Notes: a model not told the origin generated them from the sequence alone. Positions 41,897 to 51,659 are shown, counted from the first letter of the stretch. The stretch: 58,635 bases of DNA from CAZKTS01 sp964555735 (GCA_964555735.1 CAZKTS010000114.1:1-58635), one strand, 5' to 3'. A program made the numbers and translations.

Positions 41897-42074
41897 CTCG
41901 TGCTCCTGGGTGTCGGTCCCGCGCCGCGGTCGACACCTTATCGTGGTCACGCGACCACGGAGAGCGCGCAAGGCCCTGCGCGCTGGCCGCACGGAGTTCG
42001 AGCCGTAGTGACGCCGAGCTACGAGCTCGGGGACGACCGGTGCGTTGCGCGGCGGTCTCGGCCGCCGCGCTCGA

Positions 42075-42593
42075 TCAGCTCGATCGCTTCGTGAGCGTGA
42101 ACGTGTAGGTGCCGGGGAAGACGAACTCGCCGCCCGATGTCCGGAGCGACTCCTCACCGTGGCCGCGGACCTGCTTGAGCTTCCCGGTCCCAGCCGTCAC
42201 CTTGGTGACGTAGTCGCGTGCGGTCGCGCCGGGAGACCCTGTCCACGTCGAGCTCCACGTGAGCGTGCCCTTCCCGAGCCCTTTGATCGTGCCGACGAAC
42301 TTCTCGGTGGCGTGCTCGGTCGTGGTACCGGCCGCGGCATCGAGCGTGATCGTTCCGCTCGTGGTGACGACCCCGGCAAGATCCCCGTCGAGCTGCCAGC
42401 TCAGCTCGTACGGGATCGATCCGTCGGTCGCCGCGGGCAGCAACGTGAGCGCGGTCGGACCGAAGGCGGTGATCGATCCCTCCGCCTCGATCTTCTTCGA
42501 CTTCGCCGGCGCCGACCACGCTGCGGGCGCGCTCGCAGCCACGACGAGAGCGGTCGCGCAGAGCACGACGTTGACCTGGAGCACGCGCTTCAT
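42075..42593 (-). CDS. Secreted beta-rich protein (possibly DUF3224-like)
   Basis: The 172-residue product has a signal peptide (MKRVLQVNVVLCATALVVAA, cleavage near residue 28). The mature part is repetitive beta-strand sequence (GKGTLTWSSTWTGSPGATAR, VTAGTGKLKQVRGHGEESLR). This weakly resembles the small beta-barrel DUF3224 family. The role is unknown. It lies upstream of the glycine-rich gene on the same strand, separated by about 180 bases. Confidence 0.65.
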   Translation of the reverse strand: MKRVLQVNVVLCATALVVAASAPAAWSAPAKSKKIEAEGSITAFGPTALTLLPAATDGSIPYELSWQLDGDLAGVVTTSGTITLDAAAGTTTEHATEKFVGTIKGLGKGTLTWSSTWTGSPGATARDYVTKVTAGTGKLKQVRGHGEESLRTSGGEFVFPGTYTFTLTKRSS

Positions 42594-42704
42594 GACCCCC
42601 CACCCCGCGCGCCTGCCGAGATTGGGGCAGGATTGCTGCGCTCGTGCGACGTACGGCTGCGTGAGCATAGAGCGATCTGACGGTTCCGGCGGGCGAAGGG
42701 GCGC

Positions 42705-43133
42705 ATGATGACGGAAGCGCTGTTGCAAGGCATCAACCATGTGGCGCTCGCGTCTGCGGACGTCGACGCGACCGCCTCGTGGTACGCCGAGCTGTTCGGG
42801 CTCGAGATCACCGACATCACCGAGCCGGGGTCGTACCGCAACGTGCTGCTCTTCTTCCCGAACGGATCGTTCGTGCAGGTGCTCGACGCCGCTGACGCAC
42901 CGGTGGTGCTCGCCCCCGAGGCGGGACCGGGTACGGGCCGGTACCTCGACGGTGCTCCGCTCGACCACTTCTCGCTCTTCGCCGCGGACGTGGCTGCGCT
43001 CGAGCAGCTTCGCGATCGTCTGGTCGCGCGCGGCGCGACCGACGGTCACATCGAAGACATCGCCGGGCTCGTGCGCAACCTCGAGTTCAAGGATCCCGAT
43101 GGCCGCGACGTCGACGTGACGGCGTTCGTCTGA
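42705..43133 (+). CDS. VOC family (glyoxalase-like) protein
   Basis: The 142-residue product starts at an ATG-ATG pair after GAAGGGG. LLQGINHVALASADVDATAS near residue 6 and SYRNVLLFFPNGSFVQVLDA, with a later LDHFSLFAADVAALEQLRDR and NLEFKDPDGRDVDVTAF, form the two babbab modules of a single VOC metalloprotein unit. His/Glu metal-site candidates are HVAL, HFSL and the final E-F-KDPDG region. Enzymatic function unknown. Confidence 0.88.
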   Translation: MMTEALLQGINHVALASADVDATASWYAELFGLEITDITEPGSYRNVLLFFPNGSFVQVLDAADAPVVLAPEAGPGTGRYLDGAPLDHFSLFAADVAALEQLRDRLVARGATDGHIEDIAGLVRNLEFKDPDGRDVDVTAFV

Positions 43134-43192
43134 CGGAGACGCGGCTCGCTGCGCACAGGAGTCGGGCCGCGGACCGGCGGGCGCCGTCCGGG

Positions 43193-44113
43193 TCAGCCGG
43201 TGAAGCGCAGCTCGACCGAAGGCAGGCTGGCGGCGGGAGAAGCGCACCCCGGATCCGGGGTGTAGGTGATGATGACCTCGCCCCCACCGTCGTTGACCCC
43301 GTCGCTCATGCCGCTGCCGTCGGGCGTGAAGCCGGAGCCACCTCCACCACCTGCGCCGCCATCGCCGCCGGCGCTGGTGCCACCCCCGCCTCCGCCACCG
43401 AGGACACCGCCGCCGCCGCCACCGCCGCCTTCGCCGGCGTTCGTCGCAGGTCCACCCGCCCCGCCCTGGCCGGTACCGCCGGGGAGGCCGTTCGCCGGGG
43501 CGACTTCGCCAGTCCCGCCGCCACCGCCGTTCCCGCCGGAGAACCCGCCCTGCGCGCTCGCGGCCTGGTTCGATCCACCGTCGGCACCGTCGCCGCCTCC
43601 GCCACCACCGTTGCCGGGGGTCTGGCCGTCACGGCCGCCGCCGCCAGCGCCGCCACCCGCCGCCACGAGGAACACGCTCCCACGGCGGACGTCTGACATC
43701 CCGCCGCCGCCGCCACCACCGCCCGCGACGCCGGTGCTGTCGCTGCCACCGGCACCGCCGCCGTTCACGCCCGCGCTGCCGCCGGCGGCAGCGGAACCGT
43801 TGCCACCCTGGCCTCCGACCGACACCGTCAGGCTCTCGCCGGGAGTGGTCGCGACCGTGCCCGTGGCGCTGCCTCCCAGCCCGCCAGTGCCACCCGGGTC
43901 CACGGTGGGCGTGGCCCCGTCGCCGCCCTCGGCACCGAGCGCGGTGATCGTGATCCCGCACACGTCGGCAGGCACCAGGAAGTCGACGGTGCCGGGATCG
44001 TCGAAGACGACCTCTTGCTCAGCGCCGGGCAGTCCGGCGCCGGCGCCGGCGGGATACCAAGCAAGGCAGATCCCTGCGGCGAGCGAGCCGATCACAACGA
44101 GGCGCTTGAACAT
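43193..44113 (-). CDS. Secreted glycine-rich (ALK-type GRD-like) protein ending in FTG
   Basis: The 306-residue product has a signal peptide (MFKRLVVIGSLAAGICLAWY), a beta strand region VVFDDPGTVDFLVPADVCGI with ITALGAEGGDG, then about 180 residues dominated by glycine, and the closing strand GGEVIITYTPDPGC. This order matches Gly_rich/ALK-type domains. The C-terminus is LPSVELRFTG with no membrane helix or basic tail. It shares the terminal F-[T/A]-G with three other exported proteins in the window. Role probably extracellular. Confidence 0.78.
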   Translation of the reverse strand: MFKRLVVIGSLAAGICLAWYPAGAGAGLPGAEQEVVFDDPGTVDFLVPADVCGITITALGAEGGDGATPTVDPGGTGGLGGSATGTVATTPGESLTVSVGGQGGNGSAAAGGSAGVNGGGAGGSDSTGVAGGGGGGGGMSDVRRGSVFLVAAGGGAGGGGRDGQTPGNGGGGGGDGADGGSNQAASAQGGFSGGNGGGGGTGEVAPANGLPGGTGQGGAGGPATNAGEGGGGGGGGVLGGGGGGGTSAGGDGGAGGGGGSGFTPDGSGMSDGVNDGGGEVIITYTPDPGCASPAASLPSVELRFTG

Positions 44114-44222
44114 GGCGGGCGACGCTAGCGCGGGCCCGCACCTGCCTCACTGCTGAACGGAACCTGCCGCGGGGGTCGCAACGGCCTGCTTGACTGACAC
44201 CCGCTCGAAGGGGGATGGGGCC

Positions 44223-46937
44223 GTGGTCGAGCTGCCGACGGGAACGGTCACGTTCCTGTTCACTGATCTCGAGGGTTCGACGCGTCTGTGGGAAAAGCAT
44301 CCCGACGCGATGAAGGGCGCGCTCGCACGGCACGACGAGATCGTGCGCACGGCGATCGAAGCGAACGATGGTCTCGTCGTGAAGACGACGGGCGACGGCT
44401 TCCACGCCGCGTTCGCGAGGACCCACGAGGCCGTCGAAGCCGCCGTCGGCGCCCAGCTCGCGCTCGCCGAAGAACCCTGGGCGCATACCGGACCGCTGAC
44501 GGTCCGGATGGGCGTGCACACCTGCGAGGCTGAGGCGCGCGACGGCGACTACTACGGCACCGGTGTGAATCGTGCGGCCCGACTGATGGGCGTCGCGCAC
44601 GGCGGCCAGATTCTCGTCTCGAGCGCCACGAGCGAGCTCGTGCGGGATCGGTCAGTGGAGCTCGTCGACCTCGGCGAGCACCGGTTGCGCGATCTCGGTC
44701 ATCCGGAGCGGATCTTCCAGGTGCTGCATCCGGCACTGGAGCGCTCGTTCCCGCCGTTGCTGACCGTCGACACGGTCCCGACGAACCTGCCGACCGTGCG
44801 CACCGAGCTGATTGGTCGCAATGCCGACGTGGACGCGCTCTCGGAGCTCGTCACCCGCGAGCGGCTGGTCACGCTGACCGGTGTCGGTGGCGTCGGCAAG
44901 ACCCGGCTCGCGCTCGGTGTGGCTGCGGCGGTCGCCGCGGACTTCGCGGACGGGTGCTGGTTCGTGGAGCTCGCGCCGGTTGCGGGTGATGAGGAGGTGA
45001 CCAAGGTCGCCGCGGCAGCGATGCGGGCGCCGACGATCGATCTCGACGGATTCGCCGCCTACCTCGGTGATCGTCGCGTGCTGCTGGTGCTCGACAACTG
45101 CGAGCACGTCCTCGACGGCGCCGCCGATCTGGTGGATGCGGTGCTCGAATCGGGTCTTGATGTCCACGTGCTGGTGACGAGCCGTGAGCCGCTAGGGCTC
45201 GACGGTGAGCAGGTGCGACGGGTGCAGTCGCTCGGTGTCCCCGACGAGCACGCCGATGCGGAGTCCGCCCGCTCGACTGCCGCGGTGCGGCTCTTCACCG
45301 AGCGCGCCATCGCCGCGTCCGACGGCTTCGCGGTCGACGACGGCAACGTCGCCGCGGTCACCGAGATCTGCCGTCATCTCGACGGCATCCCGCTCGCGAT
45401 CGAGCTCGCCGCAGCGCGGGTGCGAGCGATGCCGCCGGAGGAGATCGCCCAGCGACTCGACGAGCGCTTCCGGCTGCTCGCCGGTGGGTCACGTCGAGCG
45501 CAGGAGCGCCACCGGACGCTGCTGGCAACCGTGGCCTGGTCGCACGATCTGCTCACCGACGACGAGAAGGCGGTGTTCCGGCGACTCGCCGTGTTCCCCG
45601 CGTCGTTCGCCCTGCCGGCGGCGGAGGTGGTCGCGGGCGGCGGCGGGGTCGACGTCGTGGAGTGCGTCCTGCACCTGGTCGACCGGTCGCTCGTGGTCTA
45701 CGAGCCCGAGACCGGTCGCTACCGCATGCTGGAGACGCTCCGGCAGTTCGGCGCCGACCGGCTCGCCGATGCGGGCGAGACCGAGCCGACCCGGGAGCGC
45801 CACGCCGGGCATTTCCTCGACCTCGTCGAGCGAGTCGCGCCCGAGTTCGACGACGCGCGCCTCCCCGCGGCCGAGGCGCTGCTCGTGCTCGAGCTCGAGA
45901 ACCTTCGTGCGGCCGCCGACTGGTGCGCCGAGCATGACCGGTGGGTCGAGCTCGCCGCCATGGGCGAGCGGCTGTGGGTCTTCGTGAACAGCGCGGGCGC
46001 GGCCGACGGTGTCGCGTGGTATCAGCAGGTGATCGATCACGGCACTGCGCTCGACGAGCAGGTCCTCGCCGATGCACTCGGCGTACTCGCCTACCTGCAG
46101 GTGATCACCCTCGGGAACTACGACATCGCAACCGAGCTCAGCACGCGGAGCCGCGAGCTGGCCGAGCAGCATCAGCTCGCCGAGCCGCAGACTGCCTGGC
46201 TGGCGACGGCGTTCGCCGCGATGTTCACGGGTGACTACCGCGTCGCACTCGACGCCGGCGCTCGGTCGCTCGCCGCAGCCGAGGCTCGGGGCGACGAGCC
46301 GGTTGCCGTCACTGCCTTGTGCGTCCACGGGACACCGCTCGCCGGGCTCGGCGACTTCGACCGCGCGGTGGAGGTCGTGGCGGAGGCCGTGCGGCGCGCG
46401 GAGCGGCTCGGTCAACCCACACTCATCGGTGCGTCGCTGGTCACGGCGGCGTCGCTGCACTTCATGGATCCCCGCGGACCCGACTTCGCCGCGTGCCTCG
46501 ACAGGGTGTCCAGCTATCCGATCGCGGGCGGTGGCGCCGCGAACGACATGTGGGTGGCGATCACCCGCGCGACTGCGGAGGTCGGCGTGCGAGCGCCGGG
46601 TGCCGTCGAGACCGTCGTCGATGCGATCCGCGCGTGTGACCGCCTGCAAGCGCGTCATGCGCTCGACCTGAGCCTGCGCCTCCTGGCGTTCGAAGCCGCC
46701 GCCGCCGGCTTGGAGCAGGCGGCGAGGGAGCTCGTCGGCTACTCGGAGGCACATCTGCGTGCACACCGGATGGAGAACCCCCAGCAGGCGTGGGTGCAGG
46801 CGCGCCTCAAGGAGGTCCTCGACGAGCTCCCGGGACCGTCGGCCGGACCGGTGCGCACTCGCAGCGAGATCATGCGCGTCGTCACCGAGATCGAGACCGC
46901 GCTCACACGCGACACCGCCGAGGCCTCTGATGCGTGA
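44223..46937 (+). CDS. Class III nucleotidyl cyclase domain - NB-ARC-like ATPase - TPR regulator (copy 1)
   Basis: The 904-residue product starts at a GTG after GGGGGATGGGG (a TTG at 44190 is an alternative). The N-terminal cyclase domain shows TFLFTDLEGSTRLWE with the first metal Asp, VVKTTGDGFHAAF with the second, and TGVNRAARLM with the transition-state N/R pair. It is followed by a P-loop ATPase (GVGGVGKTR near 220, LLVLDNCEHVLDGA as Walker B, LDGIPLAIELAAARVRAMPP as the GLPLA-type motif), a winged helix and a TPR-like C-terminus. Such proteins are abundant in Actinomycetota and are thought to sense signals and make cAMP. A close paralogue lies at 47733-50471. Confidence 0.92.
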   Translation: MVELPTGTVTFLFTDLEGSTRLWEKHPDAMKGALARHDEIVRTAIEANDGLVVKTTGDGFHAAFARTHEAVEAAVGAQLALAEEPWAHTGPLTVRMGVHTCEAEARDGDYYGTGVNRAARLMGVAHGGQILVSSATSELVRDRSVELVDLGEHRLRDLGHPERIFQVLHPALERSFPPLLTVDTVPTNLPTVRTELIGRNADVDALSELVTRERLVTLTGVGGVGKTRLALGVAAAVAADFADGCWFVELAPVAGDEEVTKVAAAAMRAPTIDLDGFAAYLGDRRVLLVLDNCEHVLDGAADLVDAVLESGLDVHVLVTSREPLGLDGEQVRRVQSLGVPDEHADAESARSTAAVRLFTERAIAASDGFAVDDGNVAAVTEICRHLDGIPLAIELAAARVRAMPPEEIAQRLDERFRLLAGGSRRAQERHRTLLATVAWSHDLLTDDEKAVFRRLAVFPASFALPAAEVVAGGGGVDVVECVLHLVDRSLVVYEPETGRYRMLETLRQFGADRLADAGETEPTRERHAGHFLDLVERVAPEFDDARLPAAEALLVLELENLRAAADWCAEHDRWVELAAMGERLWVFVNSAGAADGVAWYQQVIDHGTALDEQVLADALGVLAYLQVITLGNYDIATELSTRSRELAEQHQLAEPQTAWLATAFAAMFTGDYRVALDAGARSLAAAEARGDEPVAVTALCVHGTPLAGLGDFDRAVEVVAEAVRRAERLGQPTLIGASLVTAASLHFMDPRGPDFAACLDRVSSYPIAGGGAANDMWVAITRATAEVGVRAPGAVETVVDAIRACDRLQARHALDLSLRLLAFEAAAAGLEQAARELVGYSEAHLRAHRMENPQQAWVQARLKEVLDELPGPSAGPVRTRSEIMRVVTEIETALTRDTAEASDA

Positions 46938-46961
46938 ACCCACGATGGAGCCGTGCCGTGA

Positions 46962-47393
46962 CTACCCGTCGAGCGGATGCTCCCACCGGAGCCCCGGGAA
47001 GCGTGCGAACGACCGGTCGCAGGTGTACCAGGTCGTTCCCTGCTCGATCGCGAGCGCCGCGAGGTATGCATCGGGCACGGTGTTGCCGCGGGCTTCTGTC
47101 GTCGTGCAGAGCTGTTCGAAGATCTGCCAGTGGCGCGGTCCGGGAGCGATGGTGACTGCGGCGGGCGCTGTGCGCAGCGCATCCGCGAACTCGAGCGCGA
47201 CACTCAGCGGGGTCGGGTCGCGGAAGACCCGCGGGTGCGTGACCACCCGGATGAACCCCGAGAGGACGACGTCGGTGAGCCCGAGCGGTTCGTCGTCGGT
47301 GCGGGCAGCCTCGAGCCACTCGAAGTGCTCGACGTGCCGGGGAGACTCGGGGCGGTGCGCGTACACGAGGACGTTGACGTCAACGCCGCGCAT
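46962..47393 (-). CDS. vapC: PIN domain ribonuclease toxin (VapC)
   Basis: The 143-residue product begins MRGVDVNVLVYAHRPESPRH with the first PIN acidic residue. Further acidic residues occur in LGLTDVVLSGF, GNTVPDAYLAALAIEQ and WYTCDRSFARFPGLRWEHPL (the conserved D-x-x-F near the end). VapC toxins are tRNA/rRNA-cleaving RNases. The start lies inside the end of the antitoxin gene, a 14-base overlap, as is normal for vapBC. Confidence 0.92.
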   Translation of the reverse strand: MRGVDVNVLVYAHRPESPRHVEHFEWLEAARTDDEPLGLTDVVLSGFIRVVTHPRVFRDPTPLSVALEFADALRTAPAAVTIAPGPRHWQIFEQLCTTTEARGNTVPDAYLAALAIEQGTTWYTCDRSFARFPGLRWEHPLDG

Positions 47394-47649
47394 CGAGCTC
47401 GACGTCCTCGTCCATCGAGTCGCGCAACGCGGCATTGTTCGCGAGGTCGATGCCCGGGAGCACACCCGATCCGCCGAAGGTCGGCAGTGGCGGGAGCGCG
47501 GCTCCGGACGCGGTCGTCGACTCGGTCATCGCGCGCCGCAGGGCGTCCTCGATGACCTCGGCGACGGTGCGCCCCGAGCGCGCGGCGCGCGCCTTCACCG
47601 TGGCGTACAGGTCGTCATCGATCCGCACGGTCGTCCTCACTGCCGGCAT
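47380..47649 (-). CDS. vapB: VapB-type ribbon-helix-helix antitoxin
   Basis: The 89-residue product begins MPAVRTTVRIDDDLYATVKA, continuing ARAARSGRTVAEVIEDALRR, a ribbon-helix-helix DNA-binding domain. The C-terminal half (PTFGGSGVLPGIDLANNAAL) is the kind of segment that wraps around VapC. The start at 47649 was chosen because the beta strand begins immediately; an ATG 21 bases upstream is possible. GGCATC (47645-47650) and GATGCC (47674-47679) form an inverted repeat around the start that could be the operator. The module lies between two paralogous regulator genes. Confidence 0.85.
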   Translation of the reverse strand: MPAVRTTVRIDDDLYATVKARAARSGRTVAEVIEDALRRAMTESTTASGAALPPLPTFGGSGVLPGIDLANNAALRDSMDEDVELDARR

Positions 47650-47732
47650 CTTAGCATCAGAGGCCGACATCTTGATGCCCCGCCGGGCACCTTCGTGGTT
47701 CCCTCGACAGCCCTGGCTGAGCGCGGTGACCG

Positions 47733-50471
47733 ATGACCGAGCTGCCGACCGGAACCGTCACGTTCCTGTTCACGGATCTCGAGGGCTCGACGCGGCTCTG
47801 GCAGGAGCATCCGGCGGCGATGAAGCCCGCGCTTGCTCGGCACGACGAGATCCTGCGCGGTGCCATCGAGTCGCACCGCGGACACGTGGTGAAGACGACG
47901 GGCGACGGGTTCCACGCCGCGTTCGCCGCAGCCCACGACGCGGTCGAAGCGGCGATCGCCGGCCAGATCGCGATGGCAGGCGACCCGTGGCCGGGCACCG
48001 GTCCGCTCGCGGTGCGCATGGGCATCCACAGCGGTCCGGCCGACCTGCGTGAGGGGGACTACTACGGCACCGCGGTGAACCGTGCCGCTCGACTGATGTC
48101 GGCGGCCCACGGCGGCCAGATCGTCGTGTCGCTCGCCACCGAGGAGCTCGTGCAGGACCACGGCGTCGAGCTGCTCGATCTCGGCGAGCATGCGCTGCGC
48201 GACCTCGCCCGCCCCGAGCGGGTGTTCCAGGTGGTCCATCCGGACCTTCCGCGCGAGTTCGCCGTGATCAGCTCGCTCGAAGCCTTCCCCGGCAACCTCC
48301 CCGCGCAGGTCACGTCGTTCGTCGGTCGTGACGCGGAGCTCGCTGCGGTCGCCGCCGCGTTGGGGTCGTCACGGTTGGTCACGCTCACGGGCGTCGGCGG
48401 TGTCGGCAAGACGCGCCTGTCGCTGCAGGTCGCCGCCGAGATGCTGCCGCGCTTCGAACGCGGCGCCTGGTTCTGCGAGCTCGCGGCCGCGGTCGACGAC
48501 GAGTCGCTCGTGCAGGTCGTCGCGACGACCCTCGGCGTCACGCCGCTCACGGGCATGACGCTGGAGCAGAGCACGCTCGAGTACCTCCGCGCGAAGTCGC
48601 AGCTCCTCGTGTTCGACAACTGCGAGCACCTCCTCGACGAGGTCAGTCGCCTCGCCGAGGCGATCCTGCGGTCCTGCCCCGAGGTGCGGATCCTCGCCTC
48701 GAGTCGGGAGGGCCTCGGTGTGGCCGGCGAGCAGATGGTCGCCGTGCGGTCCCTGCCGATGCCCGATCCCGACCAGGGCTTCGACGCCGTGGTGCAGAAC
48801 GAGTCGGTGCTGCTGTTCACCGAGCGGGCCGCGGCGGCGCGCTCGGGGTTCGCGTTGGACCCTGCGAATGCGGCTGCGGTCGTGGAGATCTGTCGCCGCC
48901 TCGACGGGATCCCGCTCGCGATCGAGCTCGCCGCGGCGCGTGTCACCGCCATGAACCCCAGCGACATCGCAGCACACCTCGACGAGCGCTTTCGCCTCCT
49001 CACCGGCGCCCGCCGGACCGGGATCGAACGGCATCAGACGCTCCGGGCCACGGTCGACTGGTCATACTCTCTGCTCGAGCCGACCGAGCAAGCCGTCTTC
49101 GACCGCCTCGGCGTGTTCTCCGGCGACTTCGACGCCGAGGCGGCGCAGGCGGTCGCGTCGGGCGATGGTGTCGAGGCGTGGGACGTGCTCGACGCGCTCT
49201 CCGGTCTCGTCGCGAAGTCGATGGTGAACATCGACGACGCCGCGGAGGGCGAGGCCCGCTACCGCATGCTCGAGACGCTGCGCACCTACGCGCGGGACCG
49301 GCTCGACGAGCTCGGTGAGACCGATCAGTGGCGACGGCGCCACGCGCAGCACTACGCGGACCTCGCCGAGATCGTCGGTCCCCAATTGCGGTCGCGCGAC
49401 GAGTTCGCGGCGCGGCGACGCTTCCGGACCGAGCTCGACAACCTGCGAGCTGCCGTGACGTGGGCGCTGGACGCGGACGATCCGAGCGCGCAGGAGCTGG
49501 GCGTGCGGATCGTGCTGGCCTTCGGCTACGAGGTCACCACCGATCGCCGGGCCAACACGGGGATCTGGGCCGAGCACGCGCTGCGGCGGGTGGAGACGTG
49601 GCAACCGTCCAGCCGGGTCGGCGTGCTCTCGATCGCGGCGATGAGCGCCTGCGCGCGTGCGGACGTCCCGACCGCATCCGAGTGGGTCGAGGAAGCGTTT
49701 GGCATCGGCATCTCGGTCGACACCCCGGTCGCGCTCATGCCGTGGATGGCGCGCGCGAACGTCTTGCTCGCCAACGGCGGGTTCGACGATGCGTTGGAGT
49801 GCATGGCGGCCGCCATCGAGTTCTTCGACGCCGGTGGCGCCGCGTTCCAGCGCGCCAACGTCCGGGGCGCATCCGCGCACTACCGGATAGCGTGTGGCGA
49901 CCTCGCGGGTGCACTCGCGGAGGCCGAGGAGTCCCTCGTGATCTCCCGTGAGATCGGTAACCCGACGCAGCTCGCGATCGCGCTCGGTGCTCTCGGCGAT
50001 GCCCTGATCTTCTCCGATCCGCGCCGAGCGCTGGACGCGCTCGAAGAGAGCCTGGCGCTGACGGACGCGGGAGCGAGCGATGTGGTTCGCCCGATCGTGC
50101 TGATGCACGTCGCGACGCTGCGCGCAGAGTTCGGCGATGCCCGCGGCACCCTGGAATGTCTCCGCGACGGCATCGAGCGAGCCGCCGAGTGGGGCGATCG
50201 CTCGGCGTTCGGCGCGATCGGGTTCGGCGTGGTGCCCCTCGTGCAGATCGGTCGACCCGAGCTCGCATTGACGATCAGTGCGGTATCGACGTTCACGAGT
50301 CCGCTCGGTGGCTATTGGATCGATGCTCAGGAGACCGCCCTTGCCCGGGCGCGAGGAGCAGTCGGTGCCGAGCGCGCCGACGGGCTGAAGGCGCGCATCG
50401 AGGCGATGTCGTACGACGAGATGGTCGACCACCTCCAAGCCGAGCTGGATCGCGCGATCACCTCGGCGTGA
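47733..50471 (+). CDS. Class III nucleotidyl cyclase domain - NB-ARC-like ATPase - TPR regulator (copy 2)
   Basis: The 912-residue paralogue of 44223-46937. The cyclase domain keeps TFLFTDLEGSTRLWQ, VVKTTGDGFHAAF and TAVNRAARLM. The ATPase has GVGGVGKTR near 223, LLVFDNCEHLLD as Walker B and LDGIPLAIELAAARVTAMNP. A winged-helix segment (QAVFDRLGVFSGDFD) precedes TPR-like repeats (ALAEAEESLVISREIGNPTQ) that diverge strongly from copy 1. Conserved catalytic and nucleotide-binding parts with divergent C-terminal sensors suggest duplication followed by specialisation for different signals. Confidence 0.92.
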   Translation: MTELPTGTVTFLFTDLEGSTRLWQEHPAAMKPALARHDEILRGAIESHRGHVVKTTGDGFHAAFAAAHDAVEAAIAGQIAMAGDPWPGTGPLAVRMGIHSGPADLREGDYYGTAVNRAARLMSAAHGGQIVVSLATEELVQDHGVELLDLGEHALRDLARPERVFQVVHPDLPREFAVISSLEAFPGNLPAQVTSFVGRDAELAAVAAALGSSRLVTLTGVGGVGKTRLSLQVAAEMLPRFERGAWFCELAAAVDDESLVQVVATTLGVTPLTGMTLEQSTLEYLRAKSQLLVFDNCEHLLDEVSRLAEAILRSCPEVRILASSREGLGVAGEQMVAVRSLPMPDPDQGFDAVVQNESVLLFTERAAAARSGFALDPANAAAVVEICRRLDGIPLAIELAAARVTAMNPSDIAAHLDERFRLLTGARRTGIERHQTLRATVDWSYSLLEPTEQAVFDRLGVFSGDFDAEAAQAVASGDGVEAWDVLDALSGLVAKSMVNIDDAAEGEARYRMLETLRTYARDRLDELGETDQWRRRHAQHYADLAEIVGPQLRSRDEFAARRRFRTELDNLRAAVTWALDADDPSAQELGVRIVLAFGYEVTTDRRANTGIWAEHALRRVETWQPSSRVGVLSIAAMSACARADVPTASEWVEEAFGIGISVDTPVALMPWMARANVLLANGGFDDALECMAAAIEFFDAGGAAFQRANVRGASAHYRIACGDLAGALAEAEESLVISREIGNPTQLAIALGALGDALIFSDPRRALDALEESLALTDAGASDVVRPIVLMHVATLRAEFGDARGTLECLRDGIERAAEWGDRSAFGAIGFGVVPLVQIGRPELALTISAVSTFTSPLGGYWIDAQETALARARGAVGAERADGLKARIEAMSYDEMVDHLQAELDRAITSA

Positions 50472-50574
50472 GGTCCCCGAACGTGTCAGCAGTTCGCGCT
50501 CCGCGCTGGTCGCGGTGGTTCGTGAGGTACTGCCACTACGCTCTCGGCATCTGATCGCGCGGGGAGGGGCAACC

Positions 50575-51531
50575 GTGGGTACACGTCGGTCGAGTTGGTT
50601 CCGTGCATCTGGAGTCGTGGTGGTCGTCGCCGCGTCACTCGGCATCGTGTCGGCAGCGACGACGGCCGGAGCGCAGGGTGAGCCAAGCGAGAAGCCCGCG
50701 CTGATCACCATCGACGCGGTCGATGCCAAGCTGACCGACAACGGCCGCCTCCGGCTCACCGACGTCAACCCGAGAGCGTTCTTCCAAGCCGACGGAAGCG
50801 ACCAGACGCAGCTCGAGACCTACGGGCTCGCGAAGCTTCTCGACACGGAGCCGACCGTCGTGGCGGTCCTGCGCGCTGATGCCGACGCCTCGAACGACGC
50901 CGAGAGCGAACGGTTGGAGCTCAGCACGATCAAGTACGACTTCGGGAAGGGCACGCTGACGGCCGATGCCGAGCCGGCCTCGGACGCCGACGCGGCGCCG
51001 CTGGAGGACGTCGCCCCCGAGGCGGACGCTGATGGTGAGCTGCCCGAAGGCCCGGTGGAGCTGGTCGTGCTCGACTCGGACACCGAGGTTGCCGGCAACG
51101 AGCCGCTCCCTCCCCGTTCCGCTGCCTCGACCCCGTCGTACGACGTCCCCCTGCAGATCCAGTACTCAGGGCGGCTCACGCCGGGTCGGACGATCGTCGG
51201 GACGGTCGTCTCGTCGCAGTGCATCACCGGGAGCGGGTTCCGGATCGATGCAAGTGGTCAGCGTTCGTACGACACGCTGTACGACGCCGAGAAGATGAAG
51301 ATCAACACCGGCATCGACTGCTTCTTCAAGGTCGCTCACATCGAGTACGCCCTCAGCCTCGAGGGGCTGTCCTACGACAACCAGCTCTACGTCGACGGGC
51401 CGATCTCGCTGCACGTCACGCAGACCGGGCCTCGCTACTTCATCTCGAGCTGCACCGACAAGTGGCCGATCGAGTCGAGCTGTCGCGTGTTCCTCGCGCC
51501 GGCGACACCTCTCGTGAAGGTCACCATGTGA
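50575..51531 (+). CDS. Secreted hypothetical protein
   Basis: The 318-residue product starts at a GTG after GGGGAGGGG, which puts the signal peptide first (SSWFRASGVVVVVAASLGIV, cleavage near TAGAQ at about residue 33). The mature protein has an acidic Asp/Glu/Ala-rich middle segment (about 140-190). Its C-terminal domain contains three widely spaced cysteine-bearing segments (VVSSQCITGSGFRIDAS, NTGIDCFFKVAHIEYALSL, ISSCTDKWPIESSCRVFLAP). No family recognised. Its N-terminal half (residues about 38-105) shares a loose pattern with the protein at 52072-52956 (TIDAVDAKLTDNGRLRLTDV against GGSFDGKHLTLTGVQPQL), so the two may be distant relatives. Confidence 0.72.
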   Translation: MGTRRSSWFRASGVVVVVAASLGIVSAATTAGAQGEPSEKPALITIDAVDAKLTDNGRLRLTDVNPRAFFQADGSDQTQLETYGLAKLLDTEPTVVAVLRADADASNDAESERLELSTIKYDFGKGTLTADAEPASDADAAPLEDVAPEADADGELPEGPVELVVLDSDTEVAGNEPLPPRSAASTPSYDVPLQIQYSGRLTPGRTIVGTVVSSQCITGSGFRIDASGQRSYDTLYDAEKMKINTGIDCFFKVAHIEYALSLEGLSYDNQLYVDGPISLHVTQTGPRYFISSCTDKWPIESSCRVFLAPATPLVKVTM

Positions 51532-51659
51532 GGTGACGCGGGCACGCTGCGTCGCTCACCAACCGTTGAGGACGATCGACGGCCTTACGACGGTTTCGTT
51601 CGGCCTGATTGCGGGGTAGTCGAGAGGCACGCAGCCGTTGGCCCATCGACAGGTTCGAC

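Noticed and set aside
43193..44113. Mycobacterial PE_PGRS-type assignment for the glycine-rich proteins
   Set aside because: They lack a PE domain and instead have a signal peptide, an opening beta strand pair and a closing VIITY strand, as in ALK-type glycine-rich domains.
43266..44156. Long proline-rich open frame opposite the glycine-rich gene
   Set aside because: GGN glycine codons read as NCC proline codons on the other strand. Signal peptide and family features are only on the minus strand. The same applies to proline-rich frames at 54936-55325 and 55449-56195.
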